Assembly: GCA_034509735.1 (NCBI GenBank) | Contig: JACGWO010000002.1 | Coordinates: 41,099,855 to 41,163,854 of the forward strand | Direction of reading: 5' to 3' | Length of the DNA: 64,000 nucleotides | Source: Sesamum alatum | Lineage: Eukaryota; Streptophyta; Magnoliopsida; Lamiales; Pedaliaceae | Shown: positions 52,390-63,970 of the stretch, one piece after another | How positions within the stretch are numbered: the first letter of the stretch is position 1 | Layout of the letters: every line of letters begins with the position of its first letter | The notes under the pieces: model-generated | What the model was told of the DNA's origin: nothing | What the model saw: only the letters and a program-made list of their open reading frames with translations | Database searches by the model: none | Program-made: the position numbers and the translations under genes

Positions 52390-52605
52390 GAAAAATTATA
52401 CTTTGGGTTCCACGTATAGATGGTGTTGCACTTTTAGTTCACAATTTACGAACTTAGCACATTTAGTCCCATAAACTAAACAATTATAGCATTTGGGACA
52501 AAAATTGCTACAACCTTTTCTCCAACGGGACCCAATATGCAATATAAATTATGAGACCAAAAGTGCAACACTCTCTATTGTGTGGGACCAAAAATACAAT
52601 TTTTT
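52390..52605. repeat. Foldback MITE
   Basis: Left arm aaattatactttgggttcca ... ggtgttgcacttttagttca; right arm ctcatatgagaccaaaagtgcaacac-like sequence ending gtgggaccaaaaatacaatt. The two arms are inverted and flank agtcccataaactaaacaat. Confidence 0.55.
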
Positions 52606-52980
52606 CACTTATATAATCATAAACTTCGTAATCTATATTTATACTTTTAAACTATATTTAATTAAGTTTGTCTATTTTATCTTAAGATTTCAATGAAACA
52701 TAACTAAATAAAATAATGAACAACTAATTAAAAAATTCAAATAACGAACAATTATTTTCAAATTTACAATAATTTTTATTTCATAAACATATAGTACAAG
52801 ATACGAAGTAAGAGATCTTGCAAATATATATGAAAGGAAATCACGGCGAATGGGACAAGGGTGCCCACAACTTTTTGTTTGCCTTGAACTCTTAACAACA
52901 AAATACAGGAAAGAATTGTAAAATGAAATGAGAGTTTGGTAAGAATTATAGAAAGTGGGTTTTTCTTTTTGAATAATATG

Positions 52981-54258
52981 TAGGGTAATGCAAAAATTCT
53001 GCCTGTATTTTCGCGAAGTTACAAAGAATTCCTGTGTTAAAGAAATGGGATAGAAAAACCCCTTGATATATATAATTTAGTAAAACATCATCACTCTGTC
53101 AAATTTTAACGGAGAGTGGGATTCACTCACTAATGTAAGAGTGGTAGAGTTTCTTTCAGCTTTTCACCCAGTTTTGATAGGTAAAAATGTCCAATTTGCA
53201 CTTATTTATAAATATAAATAACACAAATAGTATTTAACTTCAATAAATGCAATTTGACTTAAATAAATAAACATAAATTATAATATTCAATCTTTTATTA
53301 TAATGTCTTAAAAAATAAAATAAATTTTATTACTATTTATTTATAATAATTATATATTATTAATTAATATTATTATTTAGTTTCACAAATATTGTAATAC
53401 ATTATTACCTTAGTAAATTAGTAAATAATTTATTTATAATAAAAATTACAAAAAACTATATATTTGTATAAATATAAATTAATTTTTATATTATAAATAT
53501 TATTTTAGTTTTAAAATAAAAAATGAAATTTTAAATTATAAATATTTTAATTTTAAATAAATATCATATATATATATATAGGCGATGGTAGTCGCCGCCG
53601 CCACATCTGGACAGCGGCAATCGCCGTCGCCTAGTGTTCAGAGAAGGGGTCGCCCCTTCTCCTACCGTCGATCTTGACGACATTGCTATCGCACCCTTCT
53701 CCTTCTTTTCAGCTCTGGCCATCGCCACCGTCAAGATGCGATGGCGACGGCCACCGTCTGTATATATTTATACATATATATATATATCATATTTATACAT
53801 TTTCTATTATTTATTTTATAAATTTATAAGGTATAAAATATAAATTCAAACTTTTTAATGTGGACCTTTGATTTTAAAGAATTTATGATCCAATGGTCAT
53901 CATTACTCATCATTTATCTATTTTATATTATCTAAATATAATATTTAAGTTTAAAAAGCTTAAATCTGGACCGTTGATTCTTATAATTCAAAATCTAATG
54001 GTTGTAAATAGTTGACTACATCCAATGATTGTGATTGGTCTAACACAGGTCAAACGGTTATGAGAAGTGAGGGCATAACGGTCAAATTTTTAAAAAATTA
54101 ACAGTGTTAATGTCATTTAACCGACAACGGCGAGTGTGCAATATTTTAGAAAACACAAGGAGTTGTTTAGCCTATTTTCTTATCACAAGGTATTTTTTTC
54201 TTTTCGCAAAAACATAGAGGTTTTTCTTTTTCTTTTCTTTTTTTTTGCATTTTACCCA
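52981..54258. repeat. Long inverted-repeat element containing a GC-rich island
   Basis: The left end gggtaatgcaaaaattctgc ... ttgtattttcgcgaa resembles the inverted right end (ttttcgcaaaaacatagagg ... ttttgcattttaccca). Further in, agaaaaacccctt/cacaaggagttgttt-type words also pair. The middle is very AT-rich apart from the island at 53581-53760. Non-coding. The boundaries are approximate. Confidence 0.45.
53581..53760. other. GC-rich island in AT-rich DNA
   Basis: About 180 bp rich in CGCCG/GGCGA words, bordered on both sides by (AT)n tracts. It contains a perfect 9-bp inverted repeat gagaagggg/ccccttctc at 53641-53661 separated by tcg. Its left and right ends carry related GGCGATGG/GCGATGGCG words partly in inverted order. 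The short frame here has no family character. Confidence 0.6.
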
Positions 54259-54274
54259 ATAATGCATAAAAAAA

Positions 54275-54588
54275 AGGGAAAAATGCTTTTTTGATCCCGT
54301 AAGATTAGGGCATTATTCGTTTTGGTACCACAACTTAGGTAGGTAGTTGTTTTAGTCCCATAAAATACGTTTTCCAGTTTTTTTTGGTCCCATAAAACAT
54401 GTTTTCAGTTTTTTTGTCCCAAAAATGACATGATATTTTGGGGCCAAAAAAACTGAAAAATGTGATATTTTGGGACAAAAAAAAGCTGAAAAACGTATTT
54501 TGTGGAACTAAAACAGCCACCTACCTAAGTTGTGGTACCAAAATAAATAATGCCTTAATCTTACGGGACCAAAAAAGCGTTTACCCCT
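54275..54588. repeat. Long near-perfect hairpin (foldback MITE)
   Basis: Left arm cttttttgatcccgtaagat ... ttttggtaccacaacttagg ... cataaaatacgttttccagt; right arm tgaaaaacgtattttgtgga ... cctaagttgtggtaccaaaa ... atcttacgggaccaaaaaag. The two arms of about 110 bp are almost exact complements. A transcript across it would form a long dsRNA-like stem. Confidence 0.75.
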
Positions 54589-56164
54589 AAAAAAAATGGG
54601 GCTTGATTCTAGGATCAATCCAGGTCATGTTTAAGCCCTGTCGGCTGCTAGCACTTGACAGGGTTTGACTTCGGCCTTAGTCCAACACATGCCTATAAAT
54701 ACTTCTATCCTAAAATGCCAAGTAAGTGAAACAATTACTTCATTTATCGTGTTGACTATATATCATCAAACTGACTTTGATCAATTTAAGCATTAGATAA
54801 CTATAATTGAAGTGTACCCAATGTATTTCTGATATATGACTAGGACTATAAGTTTTAAGCACGATAGTTAAAATGAATAAACGACTTGAAATTGTATTAC
54901 GATCGGAGACGATTTAAACTAAAGGAACTTTGTACTGCACACAAGTCAATATATTGGTTGTACACCAAATTATGCCTTTTTTCATTTAGGAAAATCCTAA
55001 AAATATTATATTAAACTTGTGTGTAAAACACAAGAGACGTGGCGGTACTTCTAGTCTTGATTGATATGGTTGATCATAAATAGATTAAATTTTCTATTAC
55101 AAATTTTATTGTATTTTATACTATATTTAATATAGATATGCATGTATAAAATCTTTATTTACATAAAATACATTATATTATATTTATATGTATAATAAAT
55201 AAATAAAATAGAATAAGATTTAGAATAAAAAATTCAATCTGTAATCATGAAAGCACAACCACAAACTTTGGGATGTTTTACATGCTCTTCTAATTGAGAC
55301 GTCCGTAGCTGAAATTGGTACTGTTTGTTTGCGAAGGGTCGGAATGAAATTTTCAAAGTTTTTAAGGTCAAGTTGCAATAAAATAATGACATATGCTGAG
55401 TGAATAAGAATCGACTAACCCAAATTAATTAGTATTTGTTGTGAGATTTATTTCAAAATTAGATACTTACCTGATCCTATTTCTTTCTTAGGGAACATTT
55501 TAAATTTTCTTAATTCAAACATTTATTTTAAACCAAAAATTGAATTTTGTCCCCTAAATTATTTGTCCTTAACTTGCCTCGTTTATTTGATAAGGATAGA
55601 ACAGTAATTTCATGTGATTATGAAATCCTGAGACTATTTGAAGGAATATGATTTTTTGCTAGAGTTAATCATTATAGTAAAAAAAAAAAAAAAAAGTAAC
55701 GAATACAAATTAGTTATGGCTCCACAATGGCCATTAACCGTTGTTCTACAATATTTTCACCATAGTGAAAAAACCTGGCAAATATTGATTACCCGAGGTA
55801 AAATTTAAGTTTTTACATTGATTTTGTTTGATCGTGATTGATAATACTGATTTACCATAGTTTCTAAGCCGTGATCATTTCTAGCGAAAAATCAATTTTT
55901 GATAGTGGATTGTTTTTCAATCTTGTCAATCGGGAATGAACTATCATAAATTTATAGAAATTAAGCTTATAAAGTCAAAATAATAAAAATAAAAAAGGAT
56001 CAATCTTAGAAGCATATAGATTAATTTTTTTGGTCAATCTTAGTTATATTAAACATAGAATTGCCATAACGTCTTAAAAGTCAAAATATTTTATCAAATG
56101 TACCAATATATAAAATCTTTTAAACAAATTTAAAATGATTAAGCTAATTTTTTTATTTGAAGTG

Positions 56165-56432
56165 AAAGCGATGAATATTATTAATTGAACTAAATCCATT
56201 ACAATATGTCTTGTCGACTATCAACCTCTAATAGAGAAAATTACAACAATCATACATTGATTAATAATACAATATCACATAAATTAAATTTAAACAACCC
56301 CTTACTATTATAGTATATAAATAATCTTACTATACAGTAGACTATCATCCCACACATTGATGGGGTTCGAACCCACAACCTCTAAAGTCATGGGACCTCA
56401 ACCTTAACCACTAGACCAAGAGATCATTGGCA
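56165..56432 (-). repeat. tRNA-derived SINE (best copy), minus strand
   Basis: Read on the minus strand, the head is TGGTCTAGTGGTTAAGG (A-box like) and GGGTTCGAACCCCATC (B box) about 30 bp apart, as in a pol III promoter. The 3' end, at lower coordinates, is AT-rich. No cloverleaf, so it is not a tRNA gene. Weaker related copies lie at about 57600-57840 and 59170-59345. Confidence 0.6.
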
Positions 56433-56475
56433 ATGATTAAGCTAAAATCTTGAGAGAGTGGCCCAAGCGTAGACA

Positions 56476-56651
56476 GATTTAACTCAAATTAAGTTTTGTC
56501 GAACCTAAACCGATGATATAGCAAGTATAATACAATTATCTTGTAATTGATATACACTTCAGAAAAAATGACCAATCACATGACAAATACATCACACTTG
56601 TTCTATCATTAATTTGATTCGATTAAATTTAGTTTAGATAAGAATTTCCCC
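56476..56651. repeat. Dispersed foldback MITE, family C (copy 4)
   Basis: Carries aaaaaatgaccaatcacatg and, in the arms, taagttttgtcgaacctaaa and gattcgattaaatttagttt. Orientation is opposite to copies 1 and 2. Confidence 0.6.
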
Positions 56652-57599
56652 AAGCGTAAAAAAGTGTAAACTCAAAAAAGACGGAGAGATGCCAATACAT
56701 AAAAGTTTAGGGTAAAGAAGTATTCGAATGGCATCGGATTATCCTACTTCTTCATTCTCTCAATTCTGAAATGCGAGATAGAGGAGAATATGAATATTTT
56801 GCGAGCCTAATGAAACACGACTTTAATGTAACACAAGAAAAAGTGGAGTTGTCAATTGTGAATCCCCTTGAAAAGGAGTGGTGCACAAGGAGAATCACAA
56901 GATCATCCGAGTCTTAAGTACCAGGGAACTGTCGTCTCATCATTCACACACAAGATTCCATCAACCACCTAAATTAATATTCTTGTCTTTTTTTAGTATA
57001 TAAATAAATATTTAATATATTTTGGTGTGATATGTTAATAATATATCATGCATGTTTGGAACCATGTGGGTGTCACACATGCTTGTGTGCATCCATTTAA
57101 GTATATTATTTATTTCATATATTTTATTTATTTATTTAAGCACTAGACATATTGATAAAGGATTAAATGCAACTGAACTTCGTTATATAGGAAATAAGCC
57201 AAATATCATGTTAAAAAAAATAAAAAATTACCCCCATCTAAACTGTTGTTAGGGAAGTAATTTGTTTTATTTTTTAAAATACTAGAGGGTAATTTGCTAA
57301 ATTTTTTTTTTCATAAGGGAGTTTTTGCTCATTTTTCATATTATAAGAATGTAAATTGTATTTAACCCTAGTGATAAATACATATTCTATTTTTTGCTCG
57401 TACATACAAGTATGCAATGAAATAATCTTTCGACTATTTTGATAATACTTGAATTAGATAAATTGGTCTTGAACCTTTCTAATTTTCAATGACTTTTCAT
57501 CTTTTTTATTATTTTCAAATTTTAACAACTCAGCGCTTATTTCAAATAGTCAAATTTTGCTTCAATCGGTATTTGTGATTGTGGAATCTCAATTTTTTT

Positions 57600-57840
57600 T
57601 AAAAGAAAGATACAACGATATTATTAAAGCAACCAACAGAATATTACAATATTCAGTACACATTACAACAATATTTTTAAATCTACCAACAACAACGACA
57701 ACTCCAAAGCAAACAAAGAAACAATATACACAGACTACTATGAAAGTAGACTGTATGCCTATATCGTAGGTTTCGAATTCACAATCTCTTAGCAGTGAAA
57801 CCTCAACTTCACCACTCGTACAATGAATCGTTGGTTAGCA
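57600..57840 (-). repeat. Degraded SINE-like copy
   Basis: Shares the layout of 56165-56432: ataacgatattattaaagca-type body, attacaatattcagtacac, then ttcgaattcacaatctctta and a degenerate A-box region at 57800-57840. The frame at 57557-57769 is repeat, not gene. Confidence 0.4.
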
Positions 57841-58264
57841 AATCTCATTAGGGGACCGTAAAGACAACCTCTATCAATAATATTTTAGTTTAGGAGTTCA
57901 AATTATATAACAACGAGGTTAAAATTGGTCCGACTACAAAAGGTCGGTCACGTGTGCTCTGTCTTACAATGACACTTAATTTTGCTGCGAAAATGATGAA
58001 GCAATCACGTGAAATCACTTTCAAAAGTTATTTTCGGCCTCCAATAATTTCATAATATATTTATTTATTGTCACAATTCCTTATACAACCTACTAAAAAT
58101 AAATAGACAAGATTAGTTGCGTAATTGCGTTGAAATGTCTTAATCTAGTTATATATTAAGGTTGAAAGTTCCATTAATAAGTTCGAATTCAAGTTCCATC
58201 AGAAATAATGTGGATATTTTTCTCGTTTTATGTGTGAGATGTTTATTGTAAATTGTTTTATTAT

Positions 58265-58520
58265 GTTTAGGATAAACTACAACGAGTTCTCTCAAAATTT
58301 GTCATGATTATAAATATCGCACCATTGTTGGAAAAAGTATAACTAATCCACTAGAATTGACGACCGTCTAATAAATACATCCTCGTGGCAGTCTATTATA
58401 GGGGAATATTTGTTGAACAGTTGTTAATTTCAGGAGTATTTATTTTTCAAACAACGGAGAATATTTGTAATTATGACGAATTCAGGGAAACCCATTGCAA
58501 TTTAATCTTGTTTTTAGTTA
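58265..58520. repeat. Foldback MITE, family A, internally deleted copy
   Basis: Starts taggataaactacaacgagt and ends ccattgcaatttaatctt, with the family words tttgtcatgattataaatat and tttcaaacaacggagaatat in inverted arrangement. About 180 bp shorter than copies 1 and 2. Confidence 0.6.
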
Positions 58521-58624
58521 TAGTAATGAACTGATCGAATATTAATCTATATTTCAATTTATTGAGATTTTGATGTAATTATATAATTATTATTTAAAAT
58601 AAATTAGTTGCATTTAAAGAAGTA

Positions 58625-58945
58625 TGCGCTGTGTTTGGATTTGATTATGGACCCTTCGTCGGTTGGAACCGACTCATTTGCAATTCGACCCATTTTTTCT
58701 TATAATGTATTTGGTTTGATGAATTTGGATTTGAAGGAAGGATTTGGAGAAATAATTTCAAATGATTCCATTTGAAAAGAATTTGAAATCCATTTGTATT
58801 CTCAAAACATAGTTTAAAATTGGAATGAAAGGATTTAAAATCCTTTAAATTTGAAATTATTCAAACAAATTCAAAAGATTTATTATAAAGGATTTGAACT
58901 CATATATTTCAAATTCTTCAATTCAAATACAACCTTAGTGAATTG
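58625..58945. repeat. Inverted-repeat MITE with 'tgtgtttggat' ends
   Basis: Starts gctgtgtttggatttgatta; the right side has gaactcatatatttcaaatt and ends aattcaaatacaacctt. Inner words ggatttgaaggaagg and aaaggatttgaactc are also related. Superfamily unassigned. Confidence 0.45.
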
Positions 58946-59397
58946 ATTATGATTAAATTGTGAATATCAACTATTAACAATTATGACAATTAATATATCA
59001 ACATGAGACAACAACTTATAAGTAATCAACAATTATTCTTAAAATAGACAATAACTACTATATATACAGAAAAACACGGGCGCCGATAGAATTTGTACAA
59101 AGGACGTCGTTTTTGCCAACTATATTCGAAATTCCACATTTATCTCTAATGACAAAGCTTTTTTATTTTAATAAGATTCGATTTATTACTAAGTCATTCG
59201 TTACATTCAAATTCAAATATTAATTCAATACATCAATATTTCTAAATAAACAAACATATTCAAAGTAAACAAACATACAACACATCACTATGAAAAATAA
59301 ACTATATATCCACGTTCGTGGACTCGAATTCAAAGACAGAGATAACCAAAATTAAAAAAAAAAAAAAGCTTCGAAATAGAATCTCATTTTGTAGTCT

Positions 59398-59979
59398 TTA
59401 CCAACACTCATATAACTTAATATCAGCACGAAGCCTGAAGTAAACATCTCCCTCCAAGGCATCAGTCATCAGAGTGGCCACCCCTCTGGCCATGAAAAAC
59501 TCACCTGTCCCGCCGATCACCGAAATGTCCCTAGTCTTGTTCATCAATGGATCCGCCCCGGCAAAATTAATGGAGCCCTTGTGCTCAGTGGAGTTGAACA
59601 CAAATGAAAACCCTAGCCATGCAGTGAATATATCTTTCTTGTCATATAAATAGAACCCTTGGGCCCGCCCCACCACGTGCGAGTGCAGATTGTTGTCTAA
59701 CGTAATGGGATCGTCGAAAACGACCACATTGCCGAAGTGGTTTTGGCCGGCCAAGATTGTGGTGTTGCCCCACGCGGGAGCTCCGACGATGGCAGCCGTT
59801 GCATTCTTGGCATTGTGCCCGTTGTAGAGTATGTCGTGGAAGTAGAACACCATTCTCTTGCATGGCCGTTGGCGGGCCCGGACTCTTGCCCCGGTGGGCG
59901 TGGCTGAGCATCCGAGGAGGACGAGGAGGACGAAGAAAATGGCGGTTGAGGTTAGGGTTTTTGGCGCCATTTCCGCCAT
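59398..59979 (-). CDS. DIR: Dirigent protein, DIR-a type (lignan-forming clade)
   Basis: Intron-less, 193 residues, ATG at 59979. Residues 1-30 are a signal peptide (hydrophobic core [14 protein letters not shown]). The dirigent beta-barrel follows: [80 protein letters not shown] and [20 protein letters not shown], ending KLYECW. The [16 protein letters not shown]-like and YFRLR...YECW features match the DIR-a clade, whose characterised members direct coupling of coniferyl alcohol radicals to pinoresinol in the apoplast. Three N-glycosylation sequons are visible (NAT, NTT, NST). Stereochemistry ((+) or (-)) cannot be told from here. Confidence 0.9.
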   Translation of the reverse strand: MAEMAPKTLTSTAIFFVLLVLLGCSATPTGARVRARQRPCKRMVFYFHDILYNGHNAKNATAAIVGAPAWGNTTILAGQNHFGNVVVFDDPITLDNNLHSHVVGRAQGFYLYDKKDIFTAWLGFSFVFNSTEHKGSINFAGADPLMNKTRDISVIGGTGEFFMARGVATLMTDALEGDVYFRLRADIKLYECW

Positions 59980-60073
59980 GCGGGGTGGCAGGAACGATGG
60001 TCGTGTTGGTGGTGTAATTGAAGAAATGACTAAGAAATTAAACGAGTAGTGAATATTGTTGGAGTAGTGTACA

Positions 60074-60083
60074 TTATTTATAA
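60074..60083 (-). promoter_or_regulatory. TATA box of the dirigent gene
   Basis: Minus-strand TTATAAATAA about 95 bp upstream of the start codon, giving a leader near 60-70 bases. Confidence 0.5.
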
Positions 60084-60729
60084 TGGTATTTGTGAGTTAC
60101 ATGTACGGATAAAAGTTTGGTCCTTATACATAATGTGCTTGACTTTTAAGGCATCTTGGGTGAAAGTGAAAAGGTTGGGAACAGTGGATCATGGGTTTAG
60201 GTTGTCTTGTAGTCCAAGAATTACCTAATCATTGTGTGTGGCTCACAATTCATGTTCCGACCTCTGCACTTTGATCGATGCTTTTGGACCGTGGATCTGT
60301 AAATTGTATGTATACCATGTATTTTGGGACCCAAAGTATGAAAGAAGAAAAAATAAAATCATACATAGTAAATATGTCCCACAAGAAATTTAAAAAAATC
60401 CTATATTGAAGTAGGTGAAATTAGTTAATCTTCTCTTTCTTGTACTGAACTTATTATCTTGTTGTGGGATATATTATTGGTCTAGTCAAACTCGAATTGA
60501 ATTTTTTATTTCAAACTTATTATACTTTTTATTTTATTTAACATATACATAGCATGTACAAAAATTTTATCACCTATTTTATTAAAAGAAAGATTTTATA
60601 TATATAGTGTGTATGTTAAATAAATAAAAGATGCAACAAAATTTTAAAATTAACAATCCAATTCGTATAAAAAAATGAAATCTAGCGAGTCATAATGGCT
60701 TAGGTATATATCCAAACGGATTAAATATA

Positions 60730-61150
60730 ATTTTCGTTCTGCATCTTTTGCATTTTGGCATTTTAGTCCTTTATCTTTCTAGGGTAGCAAATAGGTCCTG
60801 CAATTTTTAAAATTTTCGCGATTTTGGTCCTTCGACCTCCGGAGTTTGCAAATGTTGCCGGAGCAATTTTTTAATTTTGGGGTTTTTGTTCCCATTGGTC
60901 AATTTAATGGACCAAAATCGCGAAAAATTATAAGTTATAGAACCTATTAATTTGCTATATTAGAGAGATAAAGGACTAAATATAAAAATATAATAGATAT
61001 AGGATGAAAATTTGGTTCCATGCTGAAGTAATTTGACCAATGGGAACAAAAACCCCAAATTAAAAAAAAAATCCAGTAACATTTGCATACTCCGGTGATT
61101 AAAGGACTAAAACGCCAAGAAACAAAAAGTACAGAATGAAAAATCCATTT
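60730..61150. repeat. Foldback element, related to the 11615-11925 type
   Basis: Left arm tcgttctgcatcttttgcat ... cgattttggtccttcgacct; right arm ttaaaggactaaaacgccaa ... gtacagaatgaaaaatccat. A second nested pair, tttttgttcccattggtcaa and ttgaccaatgggaacaaaaa (about 60887 and 61033), is a perfect 20-bp inverted repeat. Confidence 0.7.
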
Positions 61151-61468
61151 AAACCTATCCAAACACATTAATAATGGAAGTATATATATATATACATATA
61201 TATTTGCAGAGTTTTATTTTATATATATTTATTCGTTTGGCTTAGATTTTCATTGCACTTTTGGATTTGTTAGGCCAACTCATCTCATCCCAGTAACTAC
61301 TCTTCTTAATTAGACTTATCCTAAATCTAGAAAAACGCAATCTAGTCCATCACCAGCAGCAATTTTTTTTGTTCTAAAGAGTAGTTCGTTATTCCAAAGA
61401 GATGGTTCCACGTGTACCTCATCCAAGGGTTCCTGTCACTCAGGTCTTAATCAAGCTGCGTTGGTTTG

Positions 61469-61895
61469 CACTACAAGAAACTATGATATTAATTACGAAA
61501 TATTAAATGATAATTTTAAAATTGTCACTAAAAATATATATATTAAGTGATAGCATTTTTATGTTGTCACTATATAATTATTAGTGACAAAAATTGTGTA
61601 TAAAGTTCTCACTAAATACAATTAGTGACTCATCTATAATGACAAATTAGTGATAACACAATATAGTGACAATAATTATTTTTTGTCACTAGGTTGTTAC
61701 TATACATGAGTCACTAATTGCATTTAGTGACAACTTTGTGCATATTTTTTTTGTCACTAATAGTATTTTTTACAAAATAATAGTAATTATTAAAATTATA
61801 AAATTCGTTATTGTGATAAAATAAACGTTCTTGTCACTAAATATATATAATTAGTGACAACATTAAAATTGTCACTTAATTTTTTTCTTGTAGTG
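61469..61895. mobile_element. Miniature CACTA (En/Spm) element, 427 bp, with 3-bp target duplication
   Basis: Ends CACTACAAGAAA and TTTCTTGTAGTG are exact inverted repeats of 12 bp. The flanking ttg is duplicated (61466-61468 and 61896-61898). The interior is full of TAGTGAC and GTCACTA words on both sides, as in the subterminal transposase-binding repeats of CACTA elements. No coding capacity. Confidence 0.88.
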
Positions 61896-63297
61896 TTGGA
61901 TTCGTCCCGTTTGGTCAACACATTGACGTACTTTTATGTCAACTATAAGGTTATGTATTCGAATGCCATGACTTGTGCAGCTTTTATTTGATTAATTATA
62001 AGTTAATATAAGTAATTAATGTTTTCATATATTAATTATAGTATAGTTATTGATAATTAAAATTCATAATAAAATGATGTGCAATACCAATCCTCATATG
62101 AGCTTTTGTACAATAAACAATATATAGTTTTTGGAATTTGTTGGGGTAAAGTGTTTGAAAATTCAATATAAAGTTGGGCTGGAGGTTTCAAGTGAGGCCC
62201 ATGAACAAAAGCCCATTAATAGTCTTACTGGGCTTACACATGTTCATCCAAATTTTGATTAATAGTAGGCCTTTTTTTTTTTTTTTTTCATTTTCTTTAT
62301 CCCCAAATGGAAAATATAATTTTCCTCATGAACTATATATATTTGGCTCTTCAAAGGAAAAAAAAGAAAAGAAAAAAACACTACATATATTTGGGGTTGT
62401 AATTTAGTTAGGCCTACTTTACATGTTAGAAAGAGGTAAAATGGTGATAGATAAATGTGGGATTGAAATAGAAATTTGTATGGATATGATAATTTTATCA
62501 TTTGTTTATGGAGGATAATGAAAATTGTCATTATACATTGATGGGATAAATGCAATTTTGGTCCTTAAATTTTATCACGAAAGCAGTTTTTGTCCTCAAA
62601 TTTTTTTAGGTTGCACTATTAGTTCTCAAATATATATTTTTGAAGTATTTTTGATCCTTTCGTTAACTTTGCTGTTAAACTTAACGGAAAATTCATTTTT
62701 ATTGTAAAAAAAAACTATTTTACTCTCATTTTGTGCCAATTTTTAACTTTTAGTCAAATATACTTACTTTTTTCATTTTTCTTTAAACTTAAAGAGAGAG
62801 AAAAACTAAAAAACTATTGAATTTAAATAACAAATTTACTTAAATTCAATATGCTTAAAAAAATTTGTTTGAGAACTAATTGTATCAAATCAGAAGAGCT
62901 GGACATAATTTACCCAAGTGCTAAGTAAATTTATGTCTGATCATTATTAAATCATATAAACCATTGAATCATACATAGTCTGATTCGCATCGTCAATATT
63001 ATAATTGAACGCCGTACGAGGTAACAATGACATTATCATATTTTCATTATATATATATATATTTTCATGCAACAGTGTGAATGGTTAAACATCGGCATCA
63101 AGCTAGCGGTAGCACAAACAGTAGGACTTTAATGGCGGCCCTCCAAAATTTAATTAGGCAGTTCGTTCATCTACCCAGGGGCGGCGCATCAGAGATAAAC
63201 AAGTACAAAAGGAAAAACACCACCCTGTCCTTTTCTCTGTTGACTAATCTTCGGTTGTTTTCAGGCAAAACAGCTGATTCCCTACACAGAAAAGACA
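61896..63297. other. AT-rich spacer and upstream region of the glutathione peroxidase gene
   Basis: 62540-62720 has gcaattttggtccttaaatt and ttaacggaaaattcattttt, a partial foldback of the family D style. The region 62755-63080 is AT-rich with nothing recognised. The last 200 bp before 63298 presumably contain the 5' UTR of the peroxidase gene. Confidence 0.4.
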
Positions 63298-63435
63298 ATG
63301 ATGTTTTTCTCCAGGCCTATTATCTGGGCATCTCTTATCTTTCTTGGACTTGCCTTCTGGTTGCATTACAGCTACCATTCTTCTGAAGATATGGCCGCGG
63401 AACCCTCCAAATCCATCTACGACTTCACTGTCAAG
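63298..63435 (+). CDS. GPX: Glutathione peroxidase, first coding exon (incomplete at window edge)
   Basis: 46 codons, ending at the donor AAG|GTGCGT (63435/63436). The N-terminus MMFFSRPIIWASLIFLGLAF is hydrophobic and could be a signal anchor; it is followed by SSEDMAAEPSKSIYDFTVK. The last ten residues match the start of plant GPX proteins, whose next residues and catalytic Cys lie in later exons outside the window. Plant enzymes of this family reduce peroxides, usually with thioredoxin. The membrane-anchored form (not the plastid-targeted one) is inferred from the hydrophobic leader. The exon identity rests on a short match, so confidence is moderate. Confidence 0.65.
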
Positions 63436-63825
63436 GTGCGTTGTTTAGATTCAGTCGTTTCAAGATTGTGTTTTTTTGTCGTGGTTTAGTCTTGATTGTG
63501 CTGTCCTGTTTCGTTAATTTTGGTCTATTGTTTGAAGATTTTGTGATTTATGGTGTGCTATCTTGTTCTTGAATTGGATCTCGTGTTGTCTGTTGAATAG
63601 GTTGTAAGAGAGGAAGAGTAGTTTCTATTATGCATGGGAATTCGTTTTTGTTTCTTGATGTCTGATGTCTGAGAGGATTCTTGGATCAGAATAAATCTAT
63701 GAATGAGTTTAGTAGTGAAAATGAATGGTCATGGCAGTTAATTTCCAGTTGCAAAATTAGGGGCGTTGTGGGATTGGGATTTGGGATTTGGATTTGTGGT
63801 GCATAGAAATGGACAATTCTTGTCG

Positions 63826-63970
63826 GACCAGGTTTGGTCGAACCAAACGAATCATAGAGCAAGTGTGCTACATTTGTTATGTGATTGGTCATGTTCCCTG
63901 AACCGTACACCAATCACACAAGTGTATTGCAATTGCCGTATGATTGGTTCAAGTTTTGCCGAGTCCGATA
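63826..63970. repeat. Dispersed foldback MITE, family C (copy 5), in GPX intron 1
   Basis: Contains tatgtgattggtcatgttcc and gaaccgtacaccaatcacac, with the arms aggtttggtcgaaccaaac and gattggttcaagttttgccg. It is the best-preserved copy and lies inside the first intron of the glutathione peroxidase gene. Confidence 0.7.

Noticed and set aside
53634..53843. Short frame starting in the GC-rich island
   Set aside because: Half of it is AT-microsatellite translation; no conserved protein.
56355..56432. tRNA gene suggested by ggggttcgaacccacaacctc
   Set aside because: A- and B-box-like words are present but acceptor and anticodon stems do not form; treated as a SINE head.
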